Source of the DNA: Phycisphaerae bacterium
GTDB lineage: Bacteria; Planctomycetota; Phycisphaerae; Sedimentisphaerales; Anaerohalosphaeraceae
Direction of reading: 5' to 3'
DNA: 41,307 bases
Assembly: GCA_014859965.1 (NCBI GenBank)
Contig: JACZKQ010000026.1
Span: 1 to 41,307, forward strand
The translations under genes were made by a program, and so were the position numbers. The notes beneath the pieces were generated by a model. It had not been told where the DNA came from. It saw only the letters and a program-made list of their open reading frames with translations, and made no database searches. Below are positions 1-8,848 of the stretch, one piece after another (positions within the stretch are counted from its first letter, which is position 1; each line of letters begins with the position of its first letter).

Positions 1-114
1 TCCCAGGGCCGCCGCCACATCCTCCTCGCGCACCCCCTCCAAAAGCCCCAGCCATGCTTCGCGATGACCGTCCAGCTGCTTCTCCGCGAGTTTTGCCCTA
101 AACTCCGCCACCAT
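1..114 (-). CDS. thiH: 2-iminoacetate synthase ThiH, N-terminal 38 codons (partial)
   Basis: An open frame starts with ATG at 114..112 and runs off the left edge of the window. A GGGAG ribosome site precedes the ATG, which lies 19 nt after the thiG stop. The visible residues (start MVAEFRAKLAEKQ, later LLEGVREEDVAAALG) resemble the helical N-terminus of ThiH. ThiH is the radical-SAM tyrosine lyase that makes dehydroglycine for the thiazole ring of thiamin in anaerobes. The radical-SAM CxxxCxxC motif would lie outside the window, so the call rests mainly on the thiF-S-G-H gene order. An unrelated gene after thiG cannot be excluded. Confidence 0.5.
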   Translation of the reverse strand, partial: MVAEFRAKLAEKQLDGHREAWLGLLEGVREEDVAAALG

Positions 115-133
115 TAACTCCCAAAATCCGGTC

Positions 134-907
134 TCACGACCCCCGCAGAAAACCCGTCAGCGGACTCGACGCCGTCGCCTGCCGACTCGCGCCGGCGGGG
201 CCCGCCAAATACGCCAGCCGCCCCGCTTCCGTCGCCCTGGCAAACGCCGCCGCCATCATCACCGGATCCTGCGCCGCTGCAATTGCGGTGTTCACCAAAA
301 CAGCGTCGGCCCCCATCTCCATCGCCTCGGCGGCATGCGACGGCAACCCCAGTCCCGCATCCACCACCACCGGCACCGTCGCCTGCTCGATAATTATTTC
401 TATGGCCGCCCGCGTCTTGAGTCCCTGGTTGGACCCGATGGGGCTGGCAAGCGGCATCACGGTCGCCGTGCCCACATCCTGCAAACGCTTGGCGAGGATC
501 GGATCGGCGTTGATATACGGCAGCACCACGAATCCCTCCTTCGCCAGCACCTCGGCCGCCTTGAGGGTCTCGGTGCCGTCGGGAAGAAGATAGTAAGGGT
601 CCGGCGTCACCTCCAGCTTCACCCACGCAATCCCCGACGCCGCCCGCGCTAACCGAGCGAGCCGAATCGCCTCCTGCGCATCCCTCGCCCCGGACGTATT
701 CGGCAGAAGCAGATACTTGTTCCTGTCAATGGCCGCCAGCAGGTCGTCGTTTTCGTTCTCGATATCCACCCGTCGAAGCGCCACTGTCACCATCTCCGTC
801 CCCGACGCGGCGATCGCCTGCGACATGACGGCATTGGACGCATACTTCCCCGTCCCGATAAACAGCCGCGAAATGAACTCCCGGTCCGCAATCTTCAACC
901 GATCCAT
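134..907 (-). CDS. thiG: thiazole synthase ThiG
   Basis: ThiG condenses deoxyxylulose 5-phosphate, dehydroglycine and the ThiS thiocarboxylate into the thiazole moiety of thiamin, in the cytoplasm. The 257-residue protein has the usual family length and runs as a continuous (beta/alpha)8 barrel. It opens with a typical [17 protein letters not shown] stretch, and VKLEV places the Schiff-base lysine at about K97. DAGLG and [12 protein letters not shown] further on match the phosphate-binding end of the barrel. The frame stays open upstream to 1099, but that part is the thiS gene in another frame. The ATG at 907 follows the thiS stop by one base and is the natural start. Part of the thiF-S-G-H operon. 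Confidence 0.95.
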   Translation of the reverse strand: MDRLKIADREFISRLFIGTGKYASNAVMSQAIAASGTEMVTVALRRVDIENENDDLLAAIDRNKYLLLPNTSGARDAQEAIRLARLARAASGIAWVKLEVTPDPYYLLPDGTETLKAAEVLAKEGFVVLPYINADPILAKRLQDVGTATVMPLASPIGSNQGLKTRAAIEIIIEQATVPVVVDAGLGLPSHAAEAMEMGADAVLVNTAIAAAQDPVMMAAAFARATEAGRLAYLAGPAGASRQATASSPLTGFLRGS

Positions 908-908
908 G

Positions 909-1124
909 TCACCCTCCGCCCACGAACCGCACCAGCTCGATTGCCTGACCGGCCGTAAGCCGCGTCGCCACAAAGTCCTTCCGCTCGACGATCCGCCCGT
1001 CGATCTCCGCCACCACCGTCGCGTGGCATATCTCAAGCGCATTAAGCAAGTCCGAAAGCGTCTCCGGCAGCGCCTCGCCGGGAAACTCCCGCTCCACACC
1101 GTTTATTCGCAACACCTGTGTCAC
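909..1124 (-). CDS. thiS: sulfur carrier protein ThiS
   Basis: A 71-residue ubiquitin-fold protein ending in Gly-Gly-Gly. The C-terminal glycine is adenylated by ThiF and converted to the thiocarboxylate that donates sulfur to ThiG. The start ([14 protein letters not shown]) and the middle ([15 protein letters not shown]) match ThiS. Its ATG overlaps the thiF stop in an ATGA arrangement at 1121-1124, and its stop lies one base before the thiG start. This means the three genes are translationally coupled. Confidence 0.93.
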   Translation of the reverse strand: MTQVLRINGVEREFPGEALPETLSDLLNALEICHATVVAEIDGRIVERKDFVATRLTAGQAIELVRFVGGG

Positions 1125-1726
1125 TGCCAGCTCCTGTTTACCCGCTTTCGTCCGTTGTCCAACATGATCTCCAGAATCGCGTTCGCCTGGTGATGCGCGG
1201 CAACCCCCACACGAGGCGCCGTAAGCGGCACACCCGGCCGGGCCGCGGTAACCCCGTCTCCGACGAGCACGTGACGGCTCGAAAGCCGCCGCGTCACGAT
1301 GTCATTGCTCCGCCCGTAGCCGGCAAGCCCGCTCACCGAAACGATAGGCGCGCTCATCCGCAGCAACACCGTCTCCACCAGCATTTGTTTCTGCTCGCTG
1401 CGGTCGAAGCATTCGGCAATCACGTCCGCCCCGGCAAAGATTTCAGGTACGTTCTCCGGCGTCAGCCGCACCTGATGGCCCGCAATCTCAATGTTCGGAT
1501 TGATCCGCCGCAGGTTGGCCACCAGGGCCTCCACCTTCGGCATGCCCACCTGATCCACATAGTACTGCTGACGGTTCAGATTGCTCGTGTCAACAACGTC
1601 GAAGTCGGCAACGATCAGCCGGCCCAGACCCAGGCGCGCCAGCGCAATCGCCACGTTCGAGCCGAGTCCCCCCAACCCGGCCACACCTACCACAGAATTC
1701 TTTAACTCGAAAAATACAGGCGTCAT
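1121..1726 (-). CDS. thiF: ThiS adenylyltransferase ThiF (short form)
   Basis: ThiF activates the ThiS C-terminus with ATP. The protein is about 201 residues, the size of the short ThiF form that goes with ThiS-G-H operons and is smaller than MoeB. The nucleotide-binding loop VGVAGLGGLGSN is at the N-terminus, followed by an acidic strand (ADFDVVDTSNLNRQ) and the KVEAL segment. A TTG 27 bases further upstream would also open the frame. The ATG at 1726 is preferred because AGGGTGG stands at proper distance before it. First gene of the thi operon. I see no TPP riboswitch core upstream. Confidence 0.9.
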   Translation of the reverse strand: MTPVFFELKNSVVGVAGLGGLGSNVAIALARLGLGRLIVADFDVVDTSNLNRQQYYVDQVGMPKVEALVANLRRINPNIEIAGHQVRLTPENVPEIFAGADVIAECFDRSEQKQMLVETVLLRMSAPIVSVSGLAGYGRSNDIVTRRLSSRHVLVGDGVTAARPGVPLTAPRVGVAAHHQANAILEIMLDNGRKRVNRSWQ

Positions 1727-2054
1727 GCACGTACCACCCTGACCCGGCTTCAAGCGTTATCTTAGAAAAAACGTCACACATTCGTTATTCTCCCTACCCT
1801 GCCGGCCCAGAACCGCAGCGAAACCCTCCGGACAACTGGCGGTGGCGTGCCAGCAGCACGCCAAACGAGCATAGCAGGATTAATACGCCGGATATTAAGC
1901 CGACGGCATCGAAAAAGCAAGAATTTTGCCCGATAACCCGCTCCCGGTGCTCAAAACGACCCCGGAACGCCGGAAAACCGGGCATATTCCACATTCCCGC
2001 GTACCTTATGGAGTGTCAGATCGTCATCCTGGGGCTGTGGGCCGCGCAAATTGA
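1727..2054. other. intergenic region upstream of thiF
   Basis: No convincing gene. A minus-strand frame of 66 codons (1794-1994) encodes one hydrophobic stretch near its C-terminus, but it has no good ribosome site and no recognisable family. The stretch should hold the thi promoter, yet I found neither a clear -35/-10 pair nor the conserved TPP riboswitch segments (CUGAGA and the ACCUGAU...AUACCAGCGUAGGGA core). Confidence 0.4.
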
Positions 2055-2084
2055 AAGGCTCCGGCCTAAGTGAACCGGAGCCTT
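2055..2084 (-). terminator. transcription terminator hairpin after the PKD-domain gene
   Basis: A perfect 10-bp inverted repeat, AAGGCTCCGG with CCGGAGCCTT, is separated by a 10-nt loop. On the minus strand the stem is followed by TTTCAATTT, a modest U tract. It lies about 50 nt past the stop of the minus-strand gene ending at 2135 and separates it from the thi operon. Confidence 0.7.
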
Positions 2085-2134
2085 ACTATACTATAATCCA
2101 TTATCATGCCGTGCCCTCCTGGCACAGCCTCGTC

Positions 2135-4774
2135 CTACCTCTCTGAAAGCGGCTTCTCACTGAAGTTATAGAAGGCGTGTACGTCCTCAAGTTCGTTCAG
2201 ATGATCGAGTATATCCTGCTCGCAGTATCCCAGCAGATAATACTCCAGATAGTTGGTCGCGGTGTCGTGTTCGCGCGATACGTCATCGATCTTGCCGTAC
2301 ATCAGCCCCCGGCTGAACACTTCGCCAAAATAAGGTATTGAATTGCACGATCCATGAAACATTCGGGCGTATTTCAGTTTCGTTTTATCGATTGACGAAG
2401 GGCCCGCATAACAAATGACTTTGCCGATAGTTGTGTCTCCACTGTTATAGTGCGGTCGGGTCCTGAACGTGTTATCCGTGTAGCACTCGCCCATGAAAAC
2501 ATGCACATAGTCTCTTTCAATCTCGACATCTTTGCCGGCGGGGCCGTAGACGCGCAGCCGCACACTGTATCTCCCCGGCGACCTGTAGGTATGCACCGGG
2601 TTCCGCTCCCTGCTCGTCTCACCGTCACCGAAATCCCAGTACCATCTGTCAACGTCGCCGGAACTCTGATCATGATACTTTACGGTCATCGTCTGCATGC
2701 CCTTCATCGCCGACGCCCTGAACTGCGCCGTTGGCCTGCACTTACCGTCGACGACAATAAAGTTCCGTTTTTCTTCCAGGTCTTCTCGCCCGTCGGCAGT
2801 GGTCATCCGAAGCGTCACCTTGTAGGCGCCGCCTGTCGCGTAAGTATGGCTTGGATTCTCTTCGTTACTGAGCGTACCATCTCCGAAATCCCATTCCCAC
2901 TCAGCCACTTCCGTGGAATTGTCGTAGCTGGAAAAATAGCTTCTGTTTGTAAACTGCACGGTCATCGGCGACGCACCCGATCTTACGTCGGCGTCAAATT
3001 CAGCACACAGGATATGTTCGGCGTCGGCGACAGGCCTGAAAATCAGTGAGTCGGCAACGACGTACCCGTCGGCCTTGTCGCTCAGCTCAATTGTCGCCAG
3101 ACCCGCGTTAAAATTGTACACGCCCAACGAATTGATGCCCGAACTCTTCGTTTGATCCAGATAAACCACACTTGATCCGCCGGCGTGTCGGACTACGTAC
3201 CTCGCATTGGTCGCATTCTCAGGAAGCGGCGGATACGTCACCATCACCCTGTATTGGCCGGGGCGCTTCAATACAGTGCTCCATTTGGCGACCTTATTGC
3301 CCGAACCGGGCCACTGGGTCTGGAAATTGTAGTTCATGGGACTGTGTTCGAGGGCATGACCCTCCTGTGTATACTTCTTAATGGGCCACTCGCCCACGAA
3401 ATCAAAGCGGTTGTAGTGCGAGCCGGCATTCGTGATAAAGCACGCGCGATCGATTGCCGGATCGGGCTGCAAACCCTCCGGCGAATACCATGCGGCAGCA
3501 CCGGAATCGCCAAACCGCTCAACGTATTTGCCGTCTATTTCCATCCGATAGTGGATCGGATCGCCCGGAAGCTGATAGGTAAGGTAGTAGTTGTAAGGCG
3601 GGTTGCCTCTCGGATCCCCGAAATTGTACGGCATCGCCGCGCTCGTACCGTCCCGAAAAACAGGCTTCCAGTTCGGGTAGGCTTGACCGTACTTCATGCC
3701 GTCGACCTTGGCGGCGACCCAGTCCGTCGAATAGTTCAGCAGGCGTTCAGAATCCACGCAGTCGTAATCGTCTATACGATTGTCCACAATCTCTTTGGGG
3801 CTGGCGAAGACCAGACCAAATCCGTAATTAGCATGGCCGCCGATGATCACGTGGGCGTTCTCCTCATAGAGGGCGTCCACAAGCGCCTGGCCGTCGCGCA
3901 GTATGCTGATATGATAGGTCATATTTGAGTTCGCCGGCGAATATGTCCATCCGGTGGCAGTCTTGACGGCGCCCATATCCCACATTTTGTCGTGGATGTC
4001 CGATGGCAGATACGCATTGCCGCCGTAGCCGTCGCACACGTAAATGTTTTCCGTTGCGCGCTCTTTGATATCGATGTAACTGTAGCGTATCTTCGTGTTC
4101 GCCCCATGCGCGCCGGTCGCCGTAAGTGCGACGGTGTGCACCCCGGGTGCAGTATAGGTGTGGGACGGGTTCTTCTCCGTGCTGGTCTGGCCATCGCCGA
4201 AATCCCAGTGCCATTCGTTGGCAGCGCCGACGGTTTTATTACTGAACTTCACCGTGTACGGGGCTGAGCCGCGATAACGGTCGGCTGAGAAATCGGCCGC
4301 GGGCGGATTAAACTTCACGAACTTGACCGCGTCGGCGCAGGAACTTGCGCTGCCCGGAGCACTGACGACCTTGACGTCATAGGTTTTGCCCGCGGTATAA
4401 TTGTACATACCCACGGCATTCCACTTGCCGCCGTTTTCCCGCTGGTTAACATAGACTTTGTGGGTGCCATCCTCGCTGGTGACCAAGATCTTCACCCGGG
4501 TCGCCCGGGACGGCCATTCCGTCCACCACATCGACAGTTCGTAGCGGCCGGTATCCGGCGGCTCGAAGGTCCACGTGTAACTGGGACCGCCGCGACTGTA
4601 CAGCGAGGTCTCGCCGTATGCCCCAGGCGCCTCGGATTGCCGCCAGGGGCCCGCCGATGATGTCCCGGTATCACCATTGTCGATGATGATCTCTGCACCG
4701 TGGACCCAACCGATGCACAGCAACAGAACTGTGCAAAGGCATCCCGTTAGTTGCAAGGCTTTCTGAGTATTCAT
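2135..4774 (-). CDS. secreted PKD / golvesin-domain protein with possible split clan-CD peptidase core
   Basis: An 879-residue exported protein with a signal peptide at 1-27. In order: a golvesin/Xly-type beta-sandwich (about 28-155), PKD domain 1 (about 158-237, WDFGDG at 190), a region of unknown family (about 242-470), a second golvesin-like domain (about 472-583), PKD 2 (about 590-677), PKD 3 (about 680-760) and a C-terminal segment (765-879). All three PKD domains carry WDFGDG and a closing HTY. The unknown region has IIGGHANYG (H314) and the last segment has MFHGSCNS (C810). This recalls the His/Cys dyad of caspase-, gingipain- and CHAT-like proteases, here about 500 residues apart. AGGAGAG precedes the ATG. 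A binding or adhesion role is certain only in outline; peptidase activity is inference. Confidence 0.75.
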   Translation of the reverse strand: MNTQKALQLTGCLCTVLLLCIGWVHGAEIIIDNGDTGTSSAGPWRQSEAPGAYGETSLYSRGGPSYTWTFEPPDTGRYELSMWWTEWPSRATRVKILVTSEDGTHKVYVNQRENGGKWNAVGMYNYTAGKTYDVKVVSAPGSASSCADAVKFVKFNPPAADFSADRYRGSAPYTVKFSNKTVGAANEWHWDFGDGQTSTEKNPSHTYTAPGVHTVALTATGAHGANTKIRYSYIDIKERATENIYVCDGYGGNAYLPSDIHDKMWDMGAVKTATGWTYSPANSNMTYHISILRDGQALVDALYEENAHVIIGGHANYGFGLVFASPKEIVDNRIDDYDCVDSERLLNYSTDWVAAKVDGMKYGQAYPNWKPVFRDGTSAAMPYNFGDPRGNPPYNYYLTYQLPGDPIHYRMEIDGKYVERFGDSGAAAWYSPEGLQPDPAIDRACFITNAGSHYNRFDFVGEWPIKKYTQEGHALEHSPMNYNFQTQWPGSGNKVAKWSTVLKRPGQYRVMVTYPPLPENATNARYVVRHAGGSSVVYLDQTKSSGINSLGVYNFNAGLATIELSDKADGYVVADSLIFRPVADAEHILCAEFDADVRSGASPMTVQFTNRSYFSSYDNSTEVAEWEWDFGDGTLSNEENPSHTYATGGAYKVTLRMTTADGREDLEEKRNFIVVDGKCRPTAQFRASAMKGMQTMTVKYHDQSSGDVDRWYWDFGDGETSRERNPVHTYRSPGRYSVRLRVYGPAGKDVEIERDYVHVFMGECYTDNTFRTRPHYNSGDTTIGKVICYAGPSSIDKTKLKYARMFHGSCNSIPYFGEVFSRGLMYGKIDDVSREHDTATNYLEYYLLGYCEQDILDHLNELEDVHAFYNFSEKPLSER

Positions 4775-5077
4775 AGTCTCTCCTGAAAAAGGTTAGTCAA
4801 AATCAGTATGCCAATGGATTACCCCAAAAGTCTACCCGGACTGCCAATCGGCAGGACGGACGGCATGTTTTAATATGGGGTTAGAAAGGAAGGACCCGCA
4901 AAAAAGACTCAGGAGTGCGCACAAAAAGACCTTTTGGCCGGAGAGTTTCTCAGGACAGAGAAGATATCAGACGCATATGAACGGGCGATGATCTGCGGCA
5001 GTATGTGAACTACGTCCGGTACATGCGCACGTTTGTTTGCAAACCACTGCCCGAAGACCTGATCTGTGACGGTACAT
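4775..5077. other. intergenic region between PKD-protein and heparinase-like genes
   Basis: About 300 nt without a supportable gene. Besides the ribosome site of the PKD gene next to its start, I see only a short CTGCC/GGCAG hairpin near 4841-4854 and A/T-rich stretches around 4868-4930. It probably holds the promoter of the PKD gene, but no clear promoter hexamers stand out. Confidence 0.4.
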
Positions 5078-7024
5078 TCAATCGACTGTGAGCCGAATCG
5101 ACCAGCAATCTCGCGCTTTCGGATGGTCGGCGACGAGGCGGATACGCGTCAGATGCTCGCCCCAGTCAGTCCGCAAAGACGCATCGTCCAGCGTGACGTT
5201 TTCTATCTCGGACCGAAGGATATCCTCGTCAAACCGCAGGCGGACCGTCCCGCCGCCGGGGTGCATCAGCAGCAGCACGCCTCGGCCGTCCTTCTTCACC
5301 GTCGCAGGGGTGATGAAGTTCTCCTCGACGGGCCCTCGCGTATCGCTGAGTGCGAAATCGTCGGTAATCTCAACGTGCCGCCCCCGTTCAAGCCGCACAG
5401 TTCGAACCCAGCGGCGGATTTGCGCATTGTCAGGATATGCCGCGGCAAGATCCATTCGCAATTGAGCGAATGCATCCGACGACTCGTATTTGACGTCGCG
5501 TGCGGCGAATTGGCGGCCGGCGCCCTGCATCACACCGTTGACCGCAGGCAGGTTGTGCCAAGACGACTGCATGGCCCAGATATCGTAACGGCTGCTGCTG
5601 AACGTCTGGCGCGTGTAGGTGGGTCTGCCCACGTCGATGATAAACGGCCGGCCGTCGGCGAAAACGATGACGTTGCCGACGTCGTTGTGGTTGTGGCTCT
5701 GGGCGTTGTGTGCGCCCCACGCAGCGACATACAAGCCCTCTGTACTGCCCTGCCGGTCGCGCGCGGCCATCAACTGCATGTCAGGATCGGCCAGCCACAC
5801 GTCGCGCAGCAGCGGCGGTGAATCGCTTTTGGCGGCCAGGAGTTGTTCTGCGCTGAAGACGGCATGCAGCGGCCGCTGGAGCGTCTTCAGGTCACTGAAG
5901 AGCATCTCGGCCGAGACGTCCCAGGCCGCCAGGGTCTGCATGTCCGCGTCGCCGATGCGTTTGCCAAACCGGTACACGAGATCGCGGGCGACATTGAGAC
6001 GAGCCCCGCAGTCGCCCACGGGCACAAAGTAATCGCCGGCGATATGGACTCGACTGATGAATCGGCCGATCTCGCCGACGGCGGGTATGTCGAAATAATC
6101 GATGCGGCCGTTGGAGGCACTGTGCAGAAGGTCGAGATTGTCAAAGAGGCTCGCGCCGGCGCGGCCCCAGTAGCCGGGTCCTTCATCGCAACTGCCGTCG
6201 GAGGGATACGGCACGAAGAACTTGTCCAGGCTGCGAAGAACCTTGTGTACAAGCGCAACGCGGGCCGACTGGTCCGTCTCGATCAGCAGACCCGCCGCCA
6301 GCACGTTGGAGTTGATCCACGGATTCCAGTTATTCGGCCGCCCCGAACTTCGAAAGCCCATCCAGCCCCAGTCGTCGCGTTCCATGAACGGCGCGAGGAT
6401 GCGGGTGCGGATTTCACGCTCGATGCGGGGGCGCACCAGCGGTGATACGCGGTTTAGCCGGTTGCCGAGGAGATAATGGGTCCAGGCCAGCACCTGGGCC
6501 GTCTCAGCGCTGAAGAGGGCCACGACGGGCTCGGTCGTATCCGGCAGACCGCTGCCCGCCTTCTGGGCGCCGATATGCGCAGGCAGCGTCCATGACGATT
6601 CTTCGCAGATCGCCCAGATGACGTTAACAATCGGGTCGAGGAACCGCCCTTTGTCCTCCAGGCACTCGGCAAGCACCATCGCGTTGAGCAGGGATCGCCG
6701 CTCGAACCAGGGCTTCTGAAAGCGGCTTCGGTCGCCGTTGCGTCGATATTCCAGGTACAGCGTCGCCGGCAGTGTGGGAATCTGGCAATTTGCCGCGTCT
6801 TCGGCGAGTTGAATAATTGCCCGGCGAACGCGCGCATCGACGGCGTCCCACGCCGGCCGTTCGTCCGGCGTCGCAAACGGATGCCACTGAGCATGCGGCA
6901 GCAAGAGGTCGGCAAGCTTTTCCTGCGGATAGCGCTGCGCCAGCGACGGATTGGCGGCCTGAACGCACGTCCCGAAAGCCAACAAAAGCAGACAGACCCC
7001 CAGCGCGAACTTTTCAGCCTTCAT
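5078..7024 (-). CDS. heparinase II/III-like polysaccharide lyase
   Basis: An exported protein of about 648 residues, in the size range of heparinase II/III-type lyases that cleave uronic-acid polysaccharides by beta-elimination. After a signal peptide comes an all-alpha toroid domain (about 60-390) with NNWNPWINSN (near 233) and DEGPGYWGRAG (near 282), which holds the catalytic-type Tyr. The beta-sandwich domain follows, with SHNHNDVGN (near 445) and the DVGRPTYT strand. The frame begins with two ATG codons. The second, at 7024, has GAGAGGG at good spacing, while the first touches it, so I use 7024. Forty nt separate it from the upstream isomerase-like gene, which suggests one operon. The glycan substrate cannot be read from sequence. 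Confidence 0.85.
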   Translation of the reverse strand: MKAEKFALGVCLLLLAFGTCVQAANPSLAQRYPQEKLADLLLPHAQWHPFATPDERPAWDAVDARVRRAIIQLAEDAANCQIPTLPATLYLEYRRNGDRSRFQKPWFERRSLLNAMVLAECLEDKGRFLDPIVNVIWAICEESSWTLPAHIGAQKAGSGLPDTTEPVVALFSAETAQVLAWTHYLLGNRLNRVSPLVRPRIEREIRTRILAPFMERDDWGWMGFRSSGRPNNWNPWINSNVLAAGLLIETDQSARVALVHKVLRSLDKFFVPYPSDGSCDEGPGYWGRAGASLFDNLDLLHSASNGRIDYFDIPAVGEIGRFISRVHIAGDYFVPVGDCGARLNVARDLVYRFGKRIGDADMQTLAAWDVSAEMLFSDLKTLQRPLHAVFSAEQLLAAKSDSPPLLRDVWLADPDMQLMAARDRQGSTEGLYVAAWGAHNAQSHNHNDVGNVIVFADGRPFIIDVGRPTYTRQTFSSSRYDIWAMQSSWHNLPAVNGVMQGAGRQFAARDVKYESSDAFAQLRMDLAAAYPDNAQIRRWVRTVRLERGRHVEITDDFALSDTRGPVEENFITPATVKKDGRGVLLLMHPGGGTVRLRFDEDILRSEIENVTLDDASLRTDWGEHLTRIRLVADHPKARDCWSIRLTVD

Positions 7025-7064
7025 AAGCATCCCTCTCAGATTCTATTGCGTATGGCCAATCCGA

Positions 7065-7964
7065 TCAGACGGTCAGTCTCATGGCTTGCAGATTCTTGAG
7101 ACACCGCTCGACGCATTCCAGCGGCGGATAGGCGTAGCTTTCGTGCTCGACAATATACACTTCGGTACCGCCCGTTGCCTTGCACAGGGCGAAGAACGCC
7201 TTCCAATTGATTTCGTCCTCGCCGATCAGGGCTTTGCCATCCTTCTTGCTGAACGCCTTGACGTGGACGCTGCGGGCCCGGCCTTCATACTTGTAAAGGT
7301 ACGGCAGCGGATCGACGCCGCCGTGGCAGGCGTTGCCGCAGTCGAGCTGCATGATCACATCGGCTACGGTGTTGCCGTAGAACGTATCCCACGGCAATTC
7401 GCCATCCATGGGCTGGAATTCGACACTATGGTTGTGATAGCCGACGAGCATGCCCTGCGGCTTGACCTTTGCGGCCAGTTCATTGAAGAGCTTGGCGGTA
7501 TCCAGCCAGGCCTTGCGCGAACTGCGATACTTCTCAGCCAGGCCCGGAACGATGAGAAACTTGTTGCCGAGGATCTGGTTGTATTCAATGGTTGCGGCCA
7601 GATTATCGCCCAGGAGCGTGTCGATACCGGTGTGCGTCCCGACGCAGGTCAGGCCGTTGTCGTCGAGGAGCTTACGCATATCTTTGGCGGTGCGGCCGTA
7701 ATAACCGGCGAACTCCACGGCAACGTAGCCCATTGCCGCCACCTTGGCCAGCGTGCCGGGCAGGTCCTTGCTGCAGTCGTCCCGGACCGAATAGAGTTGG
7801 AGGCCGAATTGAAGCTGCCGCGGCCTTCTTTGTGCCGTCCCCTGTCTGGCCGGCCTGCGGGCCGCTTCATTTTGCGGCACGCCCTTCGCCGCTGAGGCGA
7901 TCATGGCCAGAGCGCCGGCGCCGGCGGCTACAAAACCTCTTCTCGAAACATTCTGGGATGTCAT
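7065..7964 (-). CDS. Tat-exported sugar phosphate isomerase/epimerase-like TIM-barrel protein
   Basis: A protein of about 299 residues of the xylose-isomerase-like / AP-endonuclease-2 TIM-barrel superfamily. It opens with a twin-arginine signal (NVSRRGFVAAGAGALAM), so it should be exported folded, with its metal bound. Metal-ligand strands of the fold are visible: YHNHSVEF, MQLDCGN, SVHVKAFS and IVEHESY. GLQLYSVRDD at the start of the mature part is typical of the family in Planctomycetota. A GTG two codons upstream would overlap the ribosome site. The ATG at 7964 has AGGAG at proper distance. Probably co-transcribed with the heparinase-like gene; the reaction is unknown. Confidence 0.85.
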   Translation of the reverse strand: MTSQNVSRRGFVAAGAGALAMIASAAKGVPQNEAARRPARQGTAQRRPRQLQFGLQLYSVRDDCSKDLPGTLAKVAAMGYVAVEFAGYYGRTAKDMRKLLDDNGLTCVGTHTGIDTLLGDNLAATIEYNQILGNKFLIVPGLAEKYRSSRKAWLDTAKLFNELAAKVKPQGMLVGYHNHSVEFQPMDGELPWDTFYGNTVADVIMQLDCGNACHGGVDPLPYLYKYEGRARSVHVKAFSKKDGKALIGEDEINWKAFFALCKATGGTEVYIVEHESYAYPPLECVERCLKNLQAMRLTV

Positions 7965-8094
7965 GTCCACTCCTTCCTTCTCGGGTAATATTTAGAATCA
8001 AATATGAACTCCGGCCACGCAATCCGGGTTCGTTCGAGATGTCATTATACCGAATCGGACCCGGCTTAAGCAAGTCCGCAGAAAAAAGGCGACT

Positions 8095-8646
8095 TCAGAA
8101 CTCTGGCATGGATTTTGCGTCGGTCGGCGGTCTCATGGCCGCAACGAAGGGCAGGTCGCGATGCCGCCCCTCATAATCCAGGCCGTAACCTATGAGAAAG
8201 GCATCCTCCACTTGGGCGCCCACGAAGTCGACTGCGACGGGCGCCTCGTGCGGGCGGTTCTTTTCGAGAAGGACACAGGTTTTGACGTCGGCCGGACCGT
8301 AGCGGGTGACCATGCGGACGATAGCGTCCAGCGTCCGCCCGGTGTCATAGATGTCGTCGATGATCAGGACCTTGCGGCCGGGTATTGCATTGGACAGGTC
8401 GCCTTCCAGTTTGACTGTGCCCGTGCTGGCAAAGCCGCCGTGGTAGCTCGCCGCACGCAGATACACGACATCTGTTGACGCATTCACTTTGCTGAGCAGG
8501 TCAGCGGCAAAGCGGGCCGCCCCCTCCAGGACCACAAGCCCCAGCAGGCGATCCTCCGGCCTGTACACCGCCGAAACCTCCCCCGCCAGCCGCTCAATGC
8601 ACCGGTGGATCTGCTCCGAATCCATGACGATATGATCATACACCAT
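8095..8646 (-). CDS. hpt: hypoxanthine phosphoribosyltransferase
   Basis: A purine-salvage enzyme that transfers the phosphoribosyl group of PRPP to hypoxanthine or guanine. The 183-residue protein carries the PRPP loop VLIIDDIYDTGRTL and the C-terminal base-binding segment EDAFLIGYGLDYEGRHRDLPF, both standard for the family. The frame is open upstream to 8862 without family similarity. The ATG at 8646, preceded by AAAGGG, gives the normal length. It is transcribed divergently from the oxidoreductase operon at 8849. Confidence 0.93.
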   Translation of the reverse strand: MVYDHIVMDSEQIHRCIERLAGEVSAVYRPEDRLLGLVVLEGAARFAADLLSKVNASTDVVYLRAASYHGGFASTGTVKLEGDLSNAIPGRKVLIIDDIYDTGRTLDAIVRMVTRYGPADVKTCVLLEKNRPHEAPVAVDFVGAQVEDAFLIGYGLDYEGRHRDLPFVAAMRPPTDAKSMPEF

Positions 8647-8672
8647 GAAAAGCCCTTTCTCTGCCTCAAAAG

Positions 8673-8691
8673 CACTGGTATTATCGCAATC
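8673..8691 (-). promoter_or_regulatory. probable extended -10 promoter of hpt
   Basis: On the minus strand TGC-GATAAT (hexamer at 8685..8680) is an extended -10 element one mismatch from TATAAT. It would start transcription about 27 nt before the hpt ATG. I see no good -35, which extended -10 promoters can do without. Confidence 0.35.
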
Positions 8692-8777
8692 CACCGCCCA
8701 TTGGCCAGACAAAAAGAGTGAATTGCTGGCACCAACAAATAAGGCCCTGACGAGTCCGCATTTACCGGAGGTAATCA

Positions 8778-8806
8778 TTGTATCCTGGGGGAACATCTGA
8801 TATGCT
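8778..8806 (+). promoter_or_regulatory. possible sigma-70 promoter of the oxidoreductase operon
   Basis: TTGTAT at 8778 and TATGCT at 8801 are 17 nt apart. Transcription would start near 8813 and give a leader of about 36 nt before the ATG at 8849. Each hexamer matches consensus at four positions. A better -35 (TTGACA at 8814) has no -10 at the right distance. Confidence 0.3.
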
Positions 8807-8848
8807 TGTTGAATTGACAAACATAGCTTTGCGGTTAGGAGAAAAACG

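Noticed and set aside
1727-2054. TPP riboswitch before the thi operon
   Set aside because: A TAGGGA stretch occurs, but the conserved CUGAGA and ACCUGAU parts with paired arms are missing.
4775-4830. Sigma-54-like promoter before the PKD gene (TGGCAT with TTTTG)
   Set aside because: The essential GC of the -12 element is missing.
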